Assembly: GCA_949825065.1 (NCBI GenBank)
Contig: OX463846.1
Location: 12,458,177 to 12,522,176 of the forward strand
Length of the DNA stretch: 64,000 nt
Direction: 5' to 3'
From: Odontocerum albicorne
Lineage: Eukaryota > Arthropoda > Insecta > Trichoptera > Odontoceridae
The notes beneath the pieces are model-generated. The model was given only the letters and a program-made list of their open reading frames with translations, was not told where the DNA came from and searched no databases. Position numbers and translations under genes: made by a program. Shown here piece by piece: positions 11,043 to 38,499 of the stretch (its first letter is position 1; the number at the start of each line of letters is the position of its first letter).

Positions 11043-11555
11043 TGTTATTTATTTATATGTTAATACACCTCATTAAAAAATAAATATTTTAAAAACACTT
11101 TTTGATGTTTTTGTTTACATTGCTCTACTTTCGTACGTTTCAACTTTCGTACACATTTCAGGAACCAATTAGGTACGAAACTTGAGGACCGCCTGTATAA
11201 TGTTCACAAGTTAATTTTCCTATCATCCAGCATGTTATGCTCCATCGCTCTCTGAGACTCGAATTTTGTGAGCAGATTGATGTAATTAGATTGAGAAGAT
11301 GTAACTAAAACTCCATTCTACTGTTCGAGTTCTAGATCACATCTATGTTTATCATAAGGTTTTTTGTTTTTATTAATCTTCAGATATATGTTACATTCTA
11401 GTTTTAGTCAGTCAATCAACACCATCTTGTAAATATTTTCAGTGAAGAGGACTTCCACAATTTTTTTTTGCATTAGGTAGTTATTTAATAATTAGGTTTT
11501 TGATGCTAAAATGTTTTTTACATCATTAATACTAATCTTCGGCAAATGATCTTTC

Positions 11556-11840
11556 TCACAAGACATCATCATGAACTATTCGAGATGCGATTGAGTTAAA
11601 GAATTTTTTAATCAAGATATGATTTAACTTGAAAAAAGACCTCTCACAGGATACCTGTGTTGAAGAATGGATTAGTAAATTATTATAAGCCAATGAATGC
11701 AAGTTAATTTTCTGCAGAACATGAAAGCAATCTGTTGTGCAGTTTTTACGTGATGCTAGCCCAGTTTTCTTGCACTCATAGCGGCTCACAATATTGCTGT
11801 GAATTTTCTTATTAAGTGTAGAGCTACCACTAAGGTTCAA
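11556..11840 (-). pseudogene. hAT-family C-terminal (dimerisation domain) fragment
   Basis: 94 codons containing CCTD-like CFHVLQKINLHSL, then SCERSFFKLNHILIKKFFNS and IASRIVHDDVL. In the hAT family the SxERxFSxL block forms the dimerisation surface beside the final Glu of the catalytic triad. The apparent start (MNLSGS) lies at the mariner junction and is not a real start. Confidence 0.7.
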
Positions 11841-13085
11841 AAGTTTCCAGACTCAATAAGTTAGAGCAAGTCATGTCCAAATCCATGGTCAGGCAATGTT
11901 ACAGTTAAAATTTGATACCTCTGCCCTCAGTAGTATGTTAGCTAGAGCTGATAGAAGACGTGATGTTTCATTATATTCTGAAATGTTAAAAATTTAATAT
12001 CCCGCGGTTGTCAAGTTTTATTCAAAAGAAGGGAAAGCACTGCAGAAATTAAACAATGTTTAGATGTCTACGGAGGATTTTCTCCATCATATTCCATTCA
12101 TAAATATTGGACTAAACAGTTTCACTTAGGATGAAAATCGATTAAAGATGACCCTTGTCAAGGCAGACCTACAGAAGCCATTCAATCCAGAAAAAGTTGC
12201 ATTAATGTAAGAGCAAGTGTTTCAAGATAAGACTAAAATAGCAGCAAGGTGCGGGCTTTGAAAAAACCACAGTGCTATGAATTTTGCACAATCATCTTGA
12301 CATGAATATGGTGAGCACAAGATGGGTGCCAAAACTCTTGAGTCCTGTCCAAAGGACACAACGTGTTGAATGATGCAATAAATGTTACTTGCCCTACAAT
12401 GGGAAAGAAAAATAAATATTTGAGTCAATAGTCACAAAGAATGAAACTATAGTTTTGTAGCATGATACTCTATCGAAAGGGGACCTGATCACCGTACTCC
12501 AAAATGCCAAGGTGGACACAAGCTCAAAAAAAGATTATGGCAACAAATTTTTGGGTTTGCCAAGACTTTTACTAATTGAATTCAACAAGAGAAACACTAC
12601 AGTTATTAGCGAGAATTATGTTGAATTAAAGTACAAATTAAGGAATGCAATAAAAACAAAACACCAATGAAAGCTGTCATGGGATGTAAGATTGTATGAC
12701 AATGTACATACTTCTGTTGTTGCAAATGCTGCCATTCAACACTGTGGTTTCCAAAAAAATAATTATCTACTCTATAGCCCTGACTTGGCCCTAGTTATAT
12801 TTTTTTATTTTCAAAACTGAAATCTTTTATCCTGACTTGGCTAGTGATATATTTTTATTTTCAAAACTAAAATCCGATTTGCATGGAAATAAAACTAAAA
12901 GTTTTTAACAAGTGAATCCTGCAGTGTTACACCATTTTGAGAACAAAAATTTCATTTCTTATTGAAAAATAAATCCATCATTCTAAAGAATGCATTGAAC
13001 TACAGAGAGACTATTGAAAAGTTAAAAATTTTGTTTTATTCCACCACCTTTTTTTAATATCCTTTGGCCGGAAGTTTTTGGACCT
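11833..13085 (+). mobile_element. mariner/Tc1-type element, 1.25 kb, TA target site
   Basis: Terminal repeats AGGTTCAAAAGTTTCCAGAC (11833) and, on the minus strand, AGGTCCAAAAACTTCCGGCC (from 13085), each flanked by TA (11831-11832 and 13086-13087). Length fits a complete mariner. Interior shows decayed SETMAR-type transposase (VYGGFSPSYSI-like and SIKDDPCQGRPTEAIQ-like words at 12065-12190, later blocks in broken frames). It sits inside the hAT relic. Confidence 0.8.
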
Positions 13086-13644
13086 TACTATGTAATAGTT
13101 CTCCATTTCTATCTGTGTGATCTTTCCCTGTCTTTGGGTGGCTGATCAAATGAAGTGTGTTTTGTTTAATTGACTTTTTTTTTAAAATTATAAACGGAAT
13201 ATTTCATCCCATCTACATATCTGTTCACCGAAAAATTCCCAACAGTCCACCAGGTCAGTTCGCTGCTGAATGTAGATGGTTTAATCGTAACTCTCCATGC
13301 CTTCTCATCAAAGTTACTTAAAAATACTCTTTATAGGCAGGGTAAAAAGTTTTGGAGTAATGTGTCTCTCTATCTAACTCTCCTATGCATAGGGAAATTT
13401 TGGTGCATTAGTACCTACCAGTTTCACATATATCTGAACAAATGTGAATATCTGTGATTTATTCTGTGATCTAGTAGTGAACCCATTACATCCCCTATTA
13501 TTGAGCAATCACAGCCTTTTTCCTTACCAACAAAGGTGATAGAGATTTAGAGTTATGGTTATAAAAAATTCCATATATACATTCATTCCAATTGTATTAC
13601 GATACAAATCAATATGTGAAAATATACATATTTTTATTTATGTT

Positions 13645-13750
13645 ATTTTTGTACAATGAATAAGCATAGTAACTGCTCCGACTCTGAACACATTTGTTTT
13701 TGTACAATGAATAAGCATAGTAACTGCTCCGACTCTGAACACATTTGTTT
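13645..13750 (+). repeat. Two-copy 51-bp tandem repeat
   Basis: TGTACAATGAATAAGCATAG begins at 13650 and again at 13701 with identical following bases through GACTCTGAACACATTTGTTT. Perfect over about 50 bp, so a recent duplication. Confidence 0.9.
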
Positions 13751-14029
13751 AATAGTTTGTATCTCCTTTTATGATAACATTTATCATCGCCTTTTATCTT
13801 TCAGCTAATTTCTCTATCACAATCATCAGTTTCGATTGGTTCACACGCTTTTATACCTTAGATAATCTTCCACTTCTCTTTGATAGATATGAATTTTTGA
13901 CATTTTTTCTGCTATCATAGTGGGAAACTTCACACCAAAATGATCTGTAAATAAAAAATTGAAGCAAAATTTCAGTAAATACTGGTTAATTCGTGTTTCT
14001 CATTTTTTATGTTGTAAATATTTGTTGAA

Positions 14030-30050
<16,021 letters not shown>

Positions 30051-31380
30051 AGATATTAAATTATTTCAGATTGATTTTAACAATTTGGAAACAGAGTTGT
30101 ATTGTGCCTAAAGTATTGTTCATCACCAAAATTACCTAAATGTTTTTTTATAAAAAAACATTGTATATTAGAAGATTTTAAAGGCTTTTGTTGTCCTATT
30201 TTGTAATGTTATTTCAACACCGCCCTAATGATGAAGACTGCAACGCCTTCAATGGCCGTCTTCCAAACCAAACAATGACGGCAATAACTTGATAGTTTAC
30301 GATTACATATATTTTATTTTATGTAAAAAATATAAATTTTACTGGAATACCTTGCTAATAAGGGGTGTTAAATTTCAAAATAACTGCCTTTTTTTAACTT
30401 ACCAGAGCATATAAAGACTTGTTTACCCAGTTCAGCTCAGCGAAAGTTAAGATAATAAATAATTAAAATATTACAGTACCATATTCTTGACTGTGTGCTA
30501 ATTGCCGTCGTCCTTTGCTAAGGTGTCGTCGTCCTCTGCTATGTCTTGAACTTGGTGAACTCCATTTTTCTCGGTACTGTGTTATGTAGAATGCAGCGTT
30601 CATTGACAATTGTCGGAGATCTTCCACTATATTATTGACCTTAAAAAGCTTTACTTAGGAGACAAATCTTAATCTCTTTGCTGGTGAAAAATACCATAGT
30701 AACCAAACACCCGAAAGATAAGCACCTTTTAGCAAGATATTTGAATGTTGAAGTAAATTACGTTATTTGATGGTATAAAAATGTTTTACATCACCAATAT
30801 ACTTTTTGGTATTATTTTTTAATCATAACTCATGACATATAAATTATTGCATCCATTTTCCTTATAATATTTAATCCAGTGTTGTCAAGTAATGCGCTAC
30901 AATTAACACACTTCGTTCTGAGTGAGTAACTGTAAAATAGCGTTGTTGCTGTGTTTTTGCGTAATTGGTTGAGTAGCATGCTATTTAGATTCAATTGTCA
31001 TTGCTACCTTTTCAAAAAGTTTTTTAAAACACTAATTTAATCTAAAATAATCAGGCTGTTTGTTGTTTAATCCTCTTTTTCTTTCTTCTAAAACAAATCT
31101 GTGGTCCTTTTTGATAGAACTACCTCAGTTGACATATAAACATTAACAATTTTCGATTTCTCAATCAGTTATTGAAATAATTCCGAGGGTTTTCATGTTA
31201 TCATGTAATATCTCTCAAAAATTTTCAACAAAAGAAACTTTTTGAAGGCATCTATGCTATAGCTATCAACATGCTGTACAGGAATCTGAGAAACTCTTTC
31301 TTTATAAATTACTTAAAGATTCGTATCACAAATTCCAATAGTCGTAGTCGTTGCTGGGCCTCATAGTTAAGAATCCCCTC
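30051..31380 (+). other. 3' flank of the PPxY gene
   Basis: Likely 3' UTR follows the stop; the first AATAAA is near 30454. Beyond it, AT-rich sequence with no gene or repeat recognised. Confidence 0.5.
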
Positions 31381-31385
31381 ACCAA

Positions 31386-31471
31386 GCCATTGAACATTGG
31401 GATATATCATAAAGCATTGGTGATTCCATCAGTTCTGAATAAGTGGTTTAACTATTAGAGGAAATCTTTGT
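31386..31471 (+). repeat. Dispersed 87-bp repeat, copy 1
   Basis: GCCATTGAACATTGGGATAT through GAGGAAATCTTTGT is nearly identical to 33962-34048. Confidence 0.9.
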
Positions 31472-31854
31472 TATTAATGTTAAAAGTATTTTTAAATATA
31501 CATGTTGAATATTAATTACAATATCTCTTAATGAAAAATTAATAGGTCACCTTAAATTCAAGGTTGGGCTATATTCGGGCTTATACAGTAATTTAATATT
31601 AAGTATTTTAATACTTTTTTTTAACTTAAAATTTATATCATATAATATTTATTTTATTTCCTATTTTCTAAATTATATTGCAACATTTTGAAATAAAACA
31701 TCTTTGGATGAATATCATCTCATTTATATTTTTATTACAAAGATATAGTATGGATTTCCATTTTCAGAGTAATGCGGCTTTATTTTGAAATATTTAATCG
31801 CTGAACTTAAAAATCCTTCATCTTTAACTTTAAAATTGTCAAGTTATTGTATCG

Positions 31855-31935
31855 TTGGTTGGAAGAGATTGACACTTGACAATAAACCCACTATATTGTG
31901 CGATGTAAAATAAAGTATTAAATAAATAAATAAAA
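31855..31935 (+). repeat. LINE/SINE tail only
   Basis: GTTGGTTGGAAGAGATTGAC, CAATAAACCCACTATATTGT and a (TAAA)n end, the same tail as the LINE at 36.4 kb with no body. Confidence 0.7.
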
Positions 31936-32284
31936 TCTAGTCACAATTTTATTGTAAACTATCGTATTTTGAATGATGACAGTTTGCATTAAAACTGATG
32001 GCCGCTCACCAAAAATTATTTATATGCATATTTCATACAATTTATATTTTTGTAAACTTCTATTTTATCTATTGGTGTCACAAAAAATATATTATTTTGA
32101 GGTCCATTTTGGATAGTTTATAGCAGCCATAAATTTTAATTACACCAATCCTCCTTTCAGCTAAGAGCTGAATTCATTGTAAAGAATTATTTATACCTAG
32201 TTAAAAAATATGGTTCAGTAATTTTACTTAAAATTTCGACTTGTGACTTCGGGACAGTCTTGTTTTAAAAGTGTGATATAATAG

Positions 32285-32410
32285 TATCTAAGTGACCTAA
32301 TGGTAAAGTACTTGATTTCACTAAGGCTTTTAAATATTTTTCTATTTAGTTGTAATTAATTGTCAATAATCACATTGGATTGTATTGTATACAATGAAAG
32401 TGGAAGATAA
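32285..32410 (+). mobile_element. Decayed tRNA-SINE, plus orientation
   Basis: Head AAGTGACCTAATGGTAAAGT, body TTCACTAAGGCTTTTAAATA, tail GGATTGTATTGTATACAATG then AAAGTGG. Confidence 0.55.
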
Positions 32411-32509
32411 TTATAGAGGTCGTATAAATGTGAAACACTTGTATTTATTTCAATACTTTGTATTGTTTCAAATAAACGGGCAGTTTAAAACAACCATAGT
32501 GATAGAAGT

Positions 32510-32945
32510 TTTTCTCTGAACCCTTCAACACATTCGAATTGGTGATTCGGGTTTACTAAAGAATATAGCTATAGTAGTAGTCAACCTTATTTCAGTCCTA
32601 TTAATTGAGCCTTTGGGTTTAGAACCACTTGAAGAGGCACGTAACTCACGGTTCGTCATCGTGTGTGTTAACAATACTACAATATTTTACTAGTGTTAAC
32701 AATACTACTACAAACTACTTGAGTAGGCACATAACTCATGGTTCGTCATTGCGCATTCTAACATGGTTCATCATCGCGTGTGCTAACAACACAAGTATAC
32801 ATCCAGTGTCTGTGAGTATTGTTACTAGACTATGACCCTTTTTTTATTATTTTTTTCGGATACCATTGATAATTAAACTTGAAACTCCGGGTAGAAGTCT
32901 AACTCTTACCAACTAGGTCACTGAGGTCATCAATTTCCATGCCAT
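32510..32945 (-). repeat. Composite dispersed repeat with SINE head, copy 1
   Basis: Contains CCCTTCAACACATTCGAATT, CACGGTTCGTCATCGTGTGT and TATTGTTACTAGACTATGA, then a SINE head (TCTAACTCTTACCAACTAGG). The same order occurs at 54005-54280. An internal part (CACTTGAAGAGGCACGTAAC) is itself partly repeated at 32720. Confidence 0.6.
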
Positions 32946-33041
32946 TTTTTTTATATTCAGGATACTCTTTCTGGTTGGTTTGAAAAAATTTCCAGATAGA
33001 AATTTCAAAGGCCTGTTTTGTATCCAATGAATAATTAATTA

Positions 33042-34122
33042 TACTGACTTTATTATTGACTTTAACTACATTAATACCACAATTGATACTGACTGTATTA
33101 TTGACTTTAACTACATTAATACGACAATTGATAATTACTATTATTGACTTTAATTACATTAATACCACAATTGATACTGACTATTATTGTCTTTAACTAC
33201 ATTAATACGACAATTGATAATGACTATTATTGACTTTAACAACATTAATATCACAATTGATACTGACTGTATCATTGACTTAACTACATTAATACGACAA
33301 TTGATAATGACTATTATTGACTTTAACTACATTAATATCACAATTGATACTGACTATTATTGTCTTTAACTACATTAATACGACAATTGATAATGACTAT
33401 TATTGACTTTAACTACATTAATATCACAATTGATACTGACTGTATCATTGACTTAACTACATTAATACGACAATTGATAATGACTGGACTTGCATTGACT
33501 TAACTACATTAATACGACAATTGATAATGACTATTATTGACTTTAACTACATTAATACCACAATTGATACTGACTATTATTGTCTTTAACTACATTAATA
33601 CGACAATTGATAATTACTATTATTGACTTTAATTACATTAATGCCACTATTGATACTGACTATTATTGTCTTTAACTACATTAATATGACAATTGATAAT
33701 GACTATTATTGACTTTAACTACATTAATATCACAATTGATACTGACTGTATTATTGACTTTAACTACATTAATACGACAATTGATAATGACTATTATTGA
33801 CTTTAACTACATTAATATCACAATTGATACTGACTGTATTATTGACTTGAATTACATTAATACGACAATTGATAGTGACTACTATTGACTTTAACTACAA
33901 ATGTTGCATTTCCAACATTTAAGATGGGATGGAGTTTGACATCGTATGGGAACCAAACCATGCCATTGAACATTGGGATATATCATAAAGCATTGGTGAT
34001 TCCATCAGTTCTGAATAAGTGGTTTAATAATTAGAGGAAATCTTTGTCGAGAGTTGATAATGACTACTATTGACTTTAACTACATTAATACCACAATTGA
34101 TACTGACTGTATTATTGACTTT
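33042..34122 (+). repeat. Dimeric AT minisatellite (about 45-bp monomer)
   Basis: About twenty monomers of GACTTTAACTACATTAATAC and ACAATTGATAATGACTATTA. Two types alternate (ACGACAATTGATAATGAC and ATCACAATTGATACTGAC), giving a roughly 90-bp dimer. The array is broken at 33898-34050 by a segment holding the 87-bp dispersed repeat, then resumes. Stays open in one frame for 60 codons by chance. Confidence 0.92.
33962..34048 (+). repeat. Dispersed 87-bp repeat, copy 2, inside the minisatellite
   Basis: Matches 31386-31471 almost base for base, including CATAAAGCATTGGTGATTCC and CTGAATAAGTGGTTTA. Confidence 0.9.
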
Positions 34123-34856
34123 TTTTTTCACTATTATGTACTAGTACTTTATGGTTTGCCTTTCCAATAATACTATTTAAATTGTAAATATTGTAATGTG
34201 AATTTAATAAATCAAATATGTGTATAAAAAAAACAAGATCCTCCGATACAAAGATTGTGATTAAGGAATGGGACACTTTGTGAGAGGCCCTGCCTAGTGA
34301 AATGGTTCACTATAAACAAAATGTAGTTTTTTTTGCATTGTTATTGAATTCTTAAGTTCTCCTTTCCATTAAAACAATCTAAATTATAAATGTTGTATTG
34401 TGGATACTAAATAGATTTTTTTTTACTCACTATGAATTAAATCTTATCAAAATTATTTAAATAATAAGGACAAGACTAGGTGAATATCATTCAGAAAATC
34501 TCAAAATTTTATTGTTATTAAATTATTAAAAAAGTGAAATATATTAGATGACATTTTCATGGCTCATTATTCCAAAAATAATATTTAAGTTTTTGGGAAA
34601 TGTGCATGATTAAAAAACATAACTTAATGTATCTTTGGTTTTGTGTCTTTTTCTTATAGAAACCAGCGGCAAACTGACAATCAAAATAGGACTGGGAAAT
34701 TACTTGAAACCGACCCTTTTTTTATGACAAATACTTTGTATGACCATCCCGGTTTTCATTTTTACACTAAACAGTTATTTGATTTTTAACGCTTAAATTA
34801 TTTAATAATTTATTGTGTCTTATATGATTATTAATATGATATCTTTTTTGGTAGAC

Positions 34857-35400
34857 ATCACCATGAATGATTCAACAGAATTAAGGAATTCCGTAATTCG
34901 TTCAGGATATATTTTAATTTAGAAAAAGACATCTCTCAGGTTCCAGGATATCTGTAATGACAATATGGATAACAAATATTTATGAGCTGTAAACTAATCA
35001 AAGTTCAACTTCTGCAGAACATGCCATGCAGTATTTACAAGACTCCAGCCCAGTTTCCTTGCAATTGTCGCTATTTATGATGTTAATGTGAATTTCATCA
35101 TCATATGTAGAGTTAATACTAGTTAGTTAGTTCCCTTAATAAAAAATTATACAGTGTTCTGGATTCAAATTCATTATTTAATGGTGGTCAGTCTCCATTA
35201 ACCCATACTGCTCTTTAGACACCTTTGTCGTTTTTAACTTTCTCTACAATTTTATTTCAAATTATAATTTGTCTATTTGGCCCACTGGAAAATTCCCAGT
35301 AATCCACTGCTGTAAAAAATTAATGCTTATCTACTCAACCATCAATTAAAAAAAATTGCTTATCAAAGAAAATAGTCATAATATCACTGCCATATAAAAC
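34857..35400 (-). mobile_element. hAT relic, copy 2 (without the mariner)
   Basis: Aligns with 11560-11832 (AAAAAGACATCTCTCAGG against AAAAAAGACCTCTCACAGG; CAACTTCTGCAGAACATG against TTTTCTGCAGAACATGAA; CCAGCCCAGTTTCCTTGCA against CTAGCCCAGTTTTCTTGCA) and with 13210-13325 (GAAAATTCCCAGTAATCCAC). More decayed than copy 1; coding frame lost. Confidence 0.65.
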
Positions 35401-35915
35401 TATTTTATTTATAATAAATAGTTTATACTATTGTTCCTTATAACCCTATCTGTCGAAGGGGCCCAAAACCAAACATGCTGATAACTCATAATGGTAACTG
35501 TTTGTATAATTTATTTTAAAGTAGATTAAGTACATGAGTTTATAAATAGTTTTATAATTTTTGTACATATTATTTTATGATTAAATATAAAATTAATTAT
35601 TTAATTGCTGTTTACTTTCTAATGGTTACACTGACATAATCAAATCCTATGGTATCGATAGATGTACATAAAATATGTAAAGTTTAAAGATCAATGCAAT
35701 GTATGTTTAAAAAAACAATACATCTTATATATCGAGTATCAAATTTTTTTCTGAAACATGATTGAAAGTGTTCATGAAGAACTTAGGCAACTTGGTAAAA
35801 CAGTTGATACAATTATGTTTACCATATACATCATTGCTTACCTCAAAACAACTATTTGGATATTTACATTTTAAATTTTTCAAATTATCTCACATTTTTT
35901 ATGATTCAATTACAG

Positions 35916-36437
35916 AGACGTAAAGCAAAATTGTCTCTATTGTATAATATCCTTAACTGTCTCGCTACCCCCTCCTATTGTGCCAAAATTTTTCAACATC
36001 TTTCCGATCACGGACTTGCGCTGCGCTCAGACAGAGATTGTTTATTGGTCTTCCCAGTTCAGCGCTCTTCTTTTTTTACATCGTCCTTTACTGTTCATGC
36101 AGTGAGACTCTGGAACCAGTTGCAAACCATTGTTAGGCTCGCTTCGTCCTTGGCATACTTTAAAATGCAACTGAAAAAAAATCTTCATTTCTAATCAGTA
36201 ATATAACGTGTTTCATTCCTGATTTTTTTTTCCTCTCCATCATCCTTTTCTTTTCCTTTGACTGATGATATCTCATTTTTACTTCAACATGTTTTTCCAT
36301 AAATACGAATAATCTTTTGAATATTTTTTGCGTGTAACTTGCTTTATTTATTTTTGTCTGGTTCATTGGGAGAGATTGCCGCCTGGCAATAAACCCACCA
36401 GATTGTATTTACAATGAAGTGTTAAATAAATAAGTCT
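35916..36437 (+). mobile_element. LINE 3' end (non-LTR retrotransposon) with tail
   Basis: Coding end to 36194: [53 protein letters not shown] and SSLAYFKMQLKKNLHF, the C-terminal part of many insect LINE ORF2 proteins (AVRLWNxLP...SLxxFKxxLKxxL). The 3' UTR ends GGGAGAGATTGCCGCCTGGC, AATAAACCCACCAGATTGTA, AATGAAGTGTTAAATAAATA. Confidence 0.8.
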
Positions 36438-37049
36438 ATTTTTTTTATTTAATGACAATTAATGGTATTGAAATATAATCCTTATCCTCAGGTTCATACG
36501 TTTGTTCCATTACAGAGAGTTTATTTCTTTCTGTCGAATGGCGGCTAGTCCTCTTGGCAGGAACAACAATCTCTCTACGCAACTAAAAACATCTTTACCC
36601 ATTGCACCAGATAACTTTTCCCACTTCAACACTAACACCATTCTGTGAGAAGACACAGATGGTGCCTCTAAAAAAAAAATCAACCACCTGACATGAAAAC
36701 CAGGATCTTCCAAGTTCCAGTGAAAATATCATCCTGTCCCAATGATTGACACCCCGTCACTCATTAGATGTTAGTGAAATTTAAACAGTGCCATTTGAAT
36801 GCTGTATCAAACCATAAGGCATTGCCTCCCGTCTTCAAAGCATCATATCCGTAATCTGGTGAAATTTAATTTTTCTTCTTCTTCAAAACTTTTTATCCCG
36901 ATCCTGTATTTTAATAAACTAGAGTTTCATTCAGTCCCAGTCCCGTGTATTCACGTGATTGATATCTCTTCCAAAAAGGACATATTACTGGCATCCGACA
37001 TTTTTGTAAACAATTCAACCTTTAAATGATTGTCTCCTGATTTCTAACA

Positions 37050-37565
37050 TGAACATATCTCTGTGGCCTAGTTGGTAAGACGTCTGTCTCCCAACTCGGA
37101 GGGAGTGGGTTCAAATCCCACTGACCCCATTTTTTTTAAAAGATTCCAGTGTGGTTTTCACTTAAGGCTTTTAAACTCAGCATTTTTTGCATAAAATGTG
37201 CGCAAAATCCCACCATTTTTTGGCAAAAAAAAACAGTAGTTTATATTTTATTTTTTATCTCAATTAATATTTAGTTATAAAACCTAATTTTTTTGTGGAG
37301 ACCTCCCTGTAGAGTGTAAAATAATAAGTAATTTTCATATTTCATAAAAAAAAAATTTTTTTTTATTCAATATAAAAACTTGTATGAAAACTTTGAGGCC
37401 GATGATTGGCCCCGTGGGATTTTTCGCATACACCAGTTGGGGGTGATAATAGGCCCCGTGGGATTAAAAGGGTTAACATCTTTGTGATTGGGTGGAAGAG
37501 ATTGCCATATGGCAATAAGCCTGCCAGGTTGTATTGTATACAATGAAAGTAATTCAATACAATAC
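37050..37565 (+). mobile_element. tRNA-SINE, plus orientation, interrupted at TTAA
   Basis: Intact-looking head: TGTGGCCTAGTTGGTAAGAC and AGTGGGTTCAAATCCCACTG. Body GTGGTTTTCACTTAAGGCTT is followed by an insert, then the tail resumes (CATCTTTGTGATTGGGTGGA, GCAATAAGCCTGCCAGGTTG, ACAATGAAAGTAATTCAATA). Confidence 0.8.
37175..37472. mobile_element. 298-bp insert at TTAA inside a SINE (piggyBac-type MITE)
   Basis: TTAA flanks on both sides (37171-37174, 37473-37476). Other SINE copies read across this point without a gap. The right end is CCCTTTTAATCCCACGGGGC on the minus strand; the left end is only weakly similar. No coding sequence. Confidence 0.6.
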
Positions 37566-38499
37566 AAGATAATGAAAATATGCATGAATTGATTTTTCAT
37601 GGAAATTCTGATATCGAATCATCTATGTGCAGTGAAGTGTCAGGTCTTGACATATGAATTTGAAGACCAACTACATATCTCTGGATCCATATAGAATAAG
37701 GAATTTGCAGGATCCTTCAAACAGGTTGTCAAAGAGCATGTCGAAACATGTGTCGATATGTATTCCATCAACTGACAAAAAAGAAAAAACCTTGCAGAAC
37801 TTGCAAGGTATGTGTTCAACACAAGAGAAGTTAGACCCAGTACATGTAATGTAGCTCTCCGCAGAGGAGAATATTGGCAGAATTACCACTAAACTAAATT
37901 ATTCAAGCATTTTAAACAAATATACTAAGTTCCATTACAATATTTCTAATATTTACTTATATATAGCAATTTTAATAAAATCTTCATAAAAATCAGAATT
38001 CCTCAAAAACAAGCCGGGGGGCACTCAGAAAGGTTGTCTTGATTTTGATCGGGTCTTAAAGTGTTAACACTGCATGAATAATTTCTTTTAAATCACAGCA
38101 GTGCTAAAAAATTGTCCATATTTGAAATTCTTAAAAAATAGTAAAAAGGTGAGAACAGTATAATTTTTTGTCATTTACTATTACAAATCCTGTTACTACT
38201 GTTAAGCCACTTGTTTTTGAATCCATCTAAAAAAAAATTGAATGGAATGGCGATAGGCATTTTGAGTACCCAGCAAAACTTACCTGAATGCATAAATGCG
38301 TTTTCAGTAATGAATGTATTAAATAACTATGTAGATATCGAACATACTTCATCTCGAGGATATTTTAAGTGCTTGCCAAAAGGAAAGACTCACATTTATT
38401 TTATTCCGTAAGCGCTAATAAAGATAAAAAATAATTTTATGAAAGAGTCAAGGCATGGATATAGTACAGGTAAAATGAAAACAAGTTGGTAATTGTATG

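Larger units (their letters stand above)
7707..11195 (+). mobile_element. Tigger/pogo-like DNA transposon, degenerate, interrupted by a mariner
   Basis: The ends are inverted repeats: CAGACGGTCCTCGACTTTCG at 7707, and read on the minus strand CAGGCGGTCCTCAAGTTTCG from 11195. The CAG start is typical of pogo/Tigger. The coding remnant includes a CENPB-type HTH (ETKMDIIRHSERGKFFASMG, 8074-), NVDETGLFWKKMSARTYLAK (the W is read as a TAG stop), RITLVLGGNLADD, LPVIWKS, FQDWFSHHFVPAIRQY, and after the nested mariner LLLLDNAPRYPNSLENLYPK and INVFLPPNTTS. The C-terminal part continues to 11042. Stops, a tandem 46-bp expansion (8755-9014) and a 16-G tract (10465-10480) show it is dead. Confidence 0.88.
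11520..13340 (-). mobile_element. hAT transposase C-terminal relic, copy 1, split by a mariner
   Basis: On the minus strand 11840-11556 reads an ORF with STQVSCERSFFKLNHI, the hAT dimerisation (CERSFSxLK) motif, ending with DVLSCEKDHLPKI-like residues near 11540. A related sequence at 34857-35400 aligns to 11540-11832 and to 13190-13330, so the relic continues on the far side of the mariner at 11833-13085. It is a dead fragment; the DDE core is not visible. Confidence 0.7.

Noticed and set aside
33042..34122. Regular repeat-spacer look of a CRISPR array
   Set aside because: The units are contiguous tandem monomers with no unique spacers, in eukaryotic DNA.
37060..37130. Candidate tRNA gene on the plus strand
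   Set aside because: Same head as many SINE copies, followed by the SINE body and tail.
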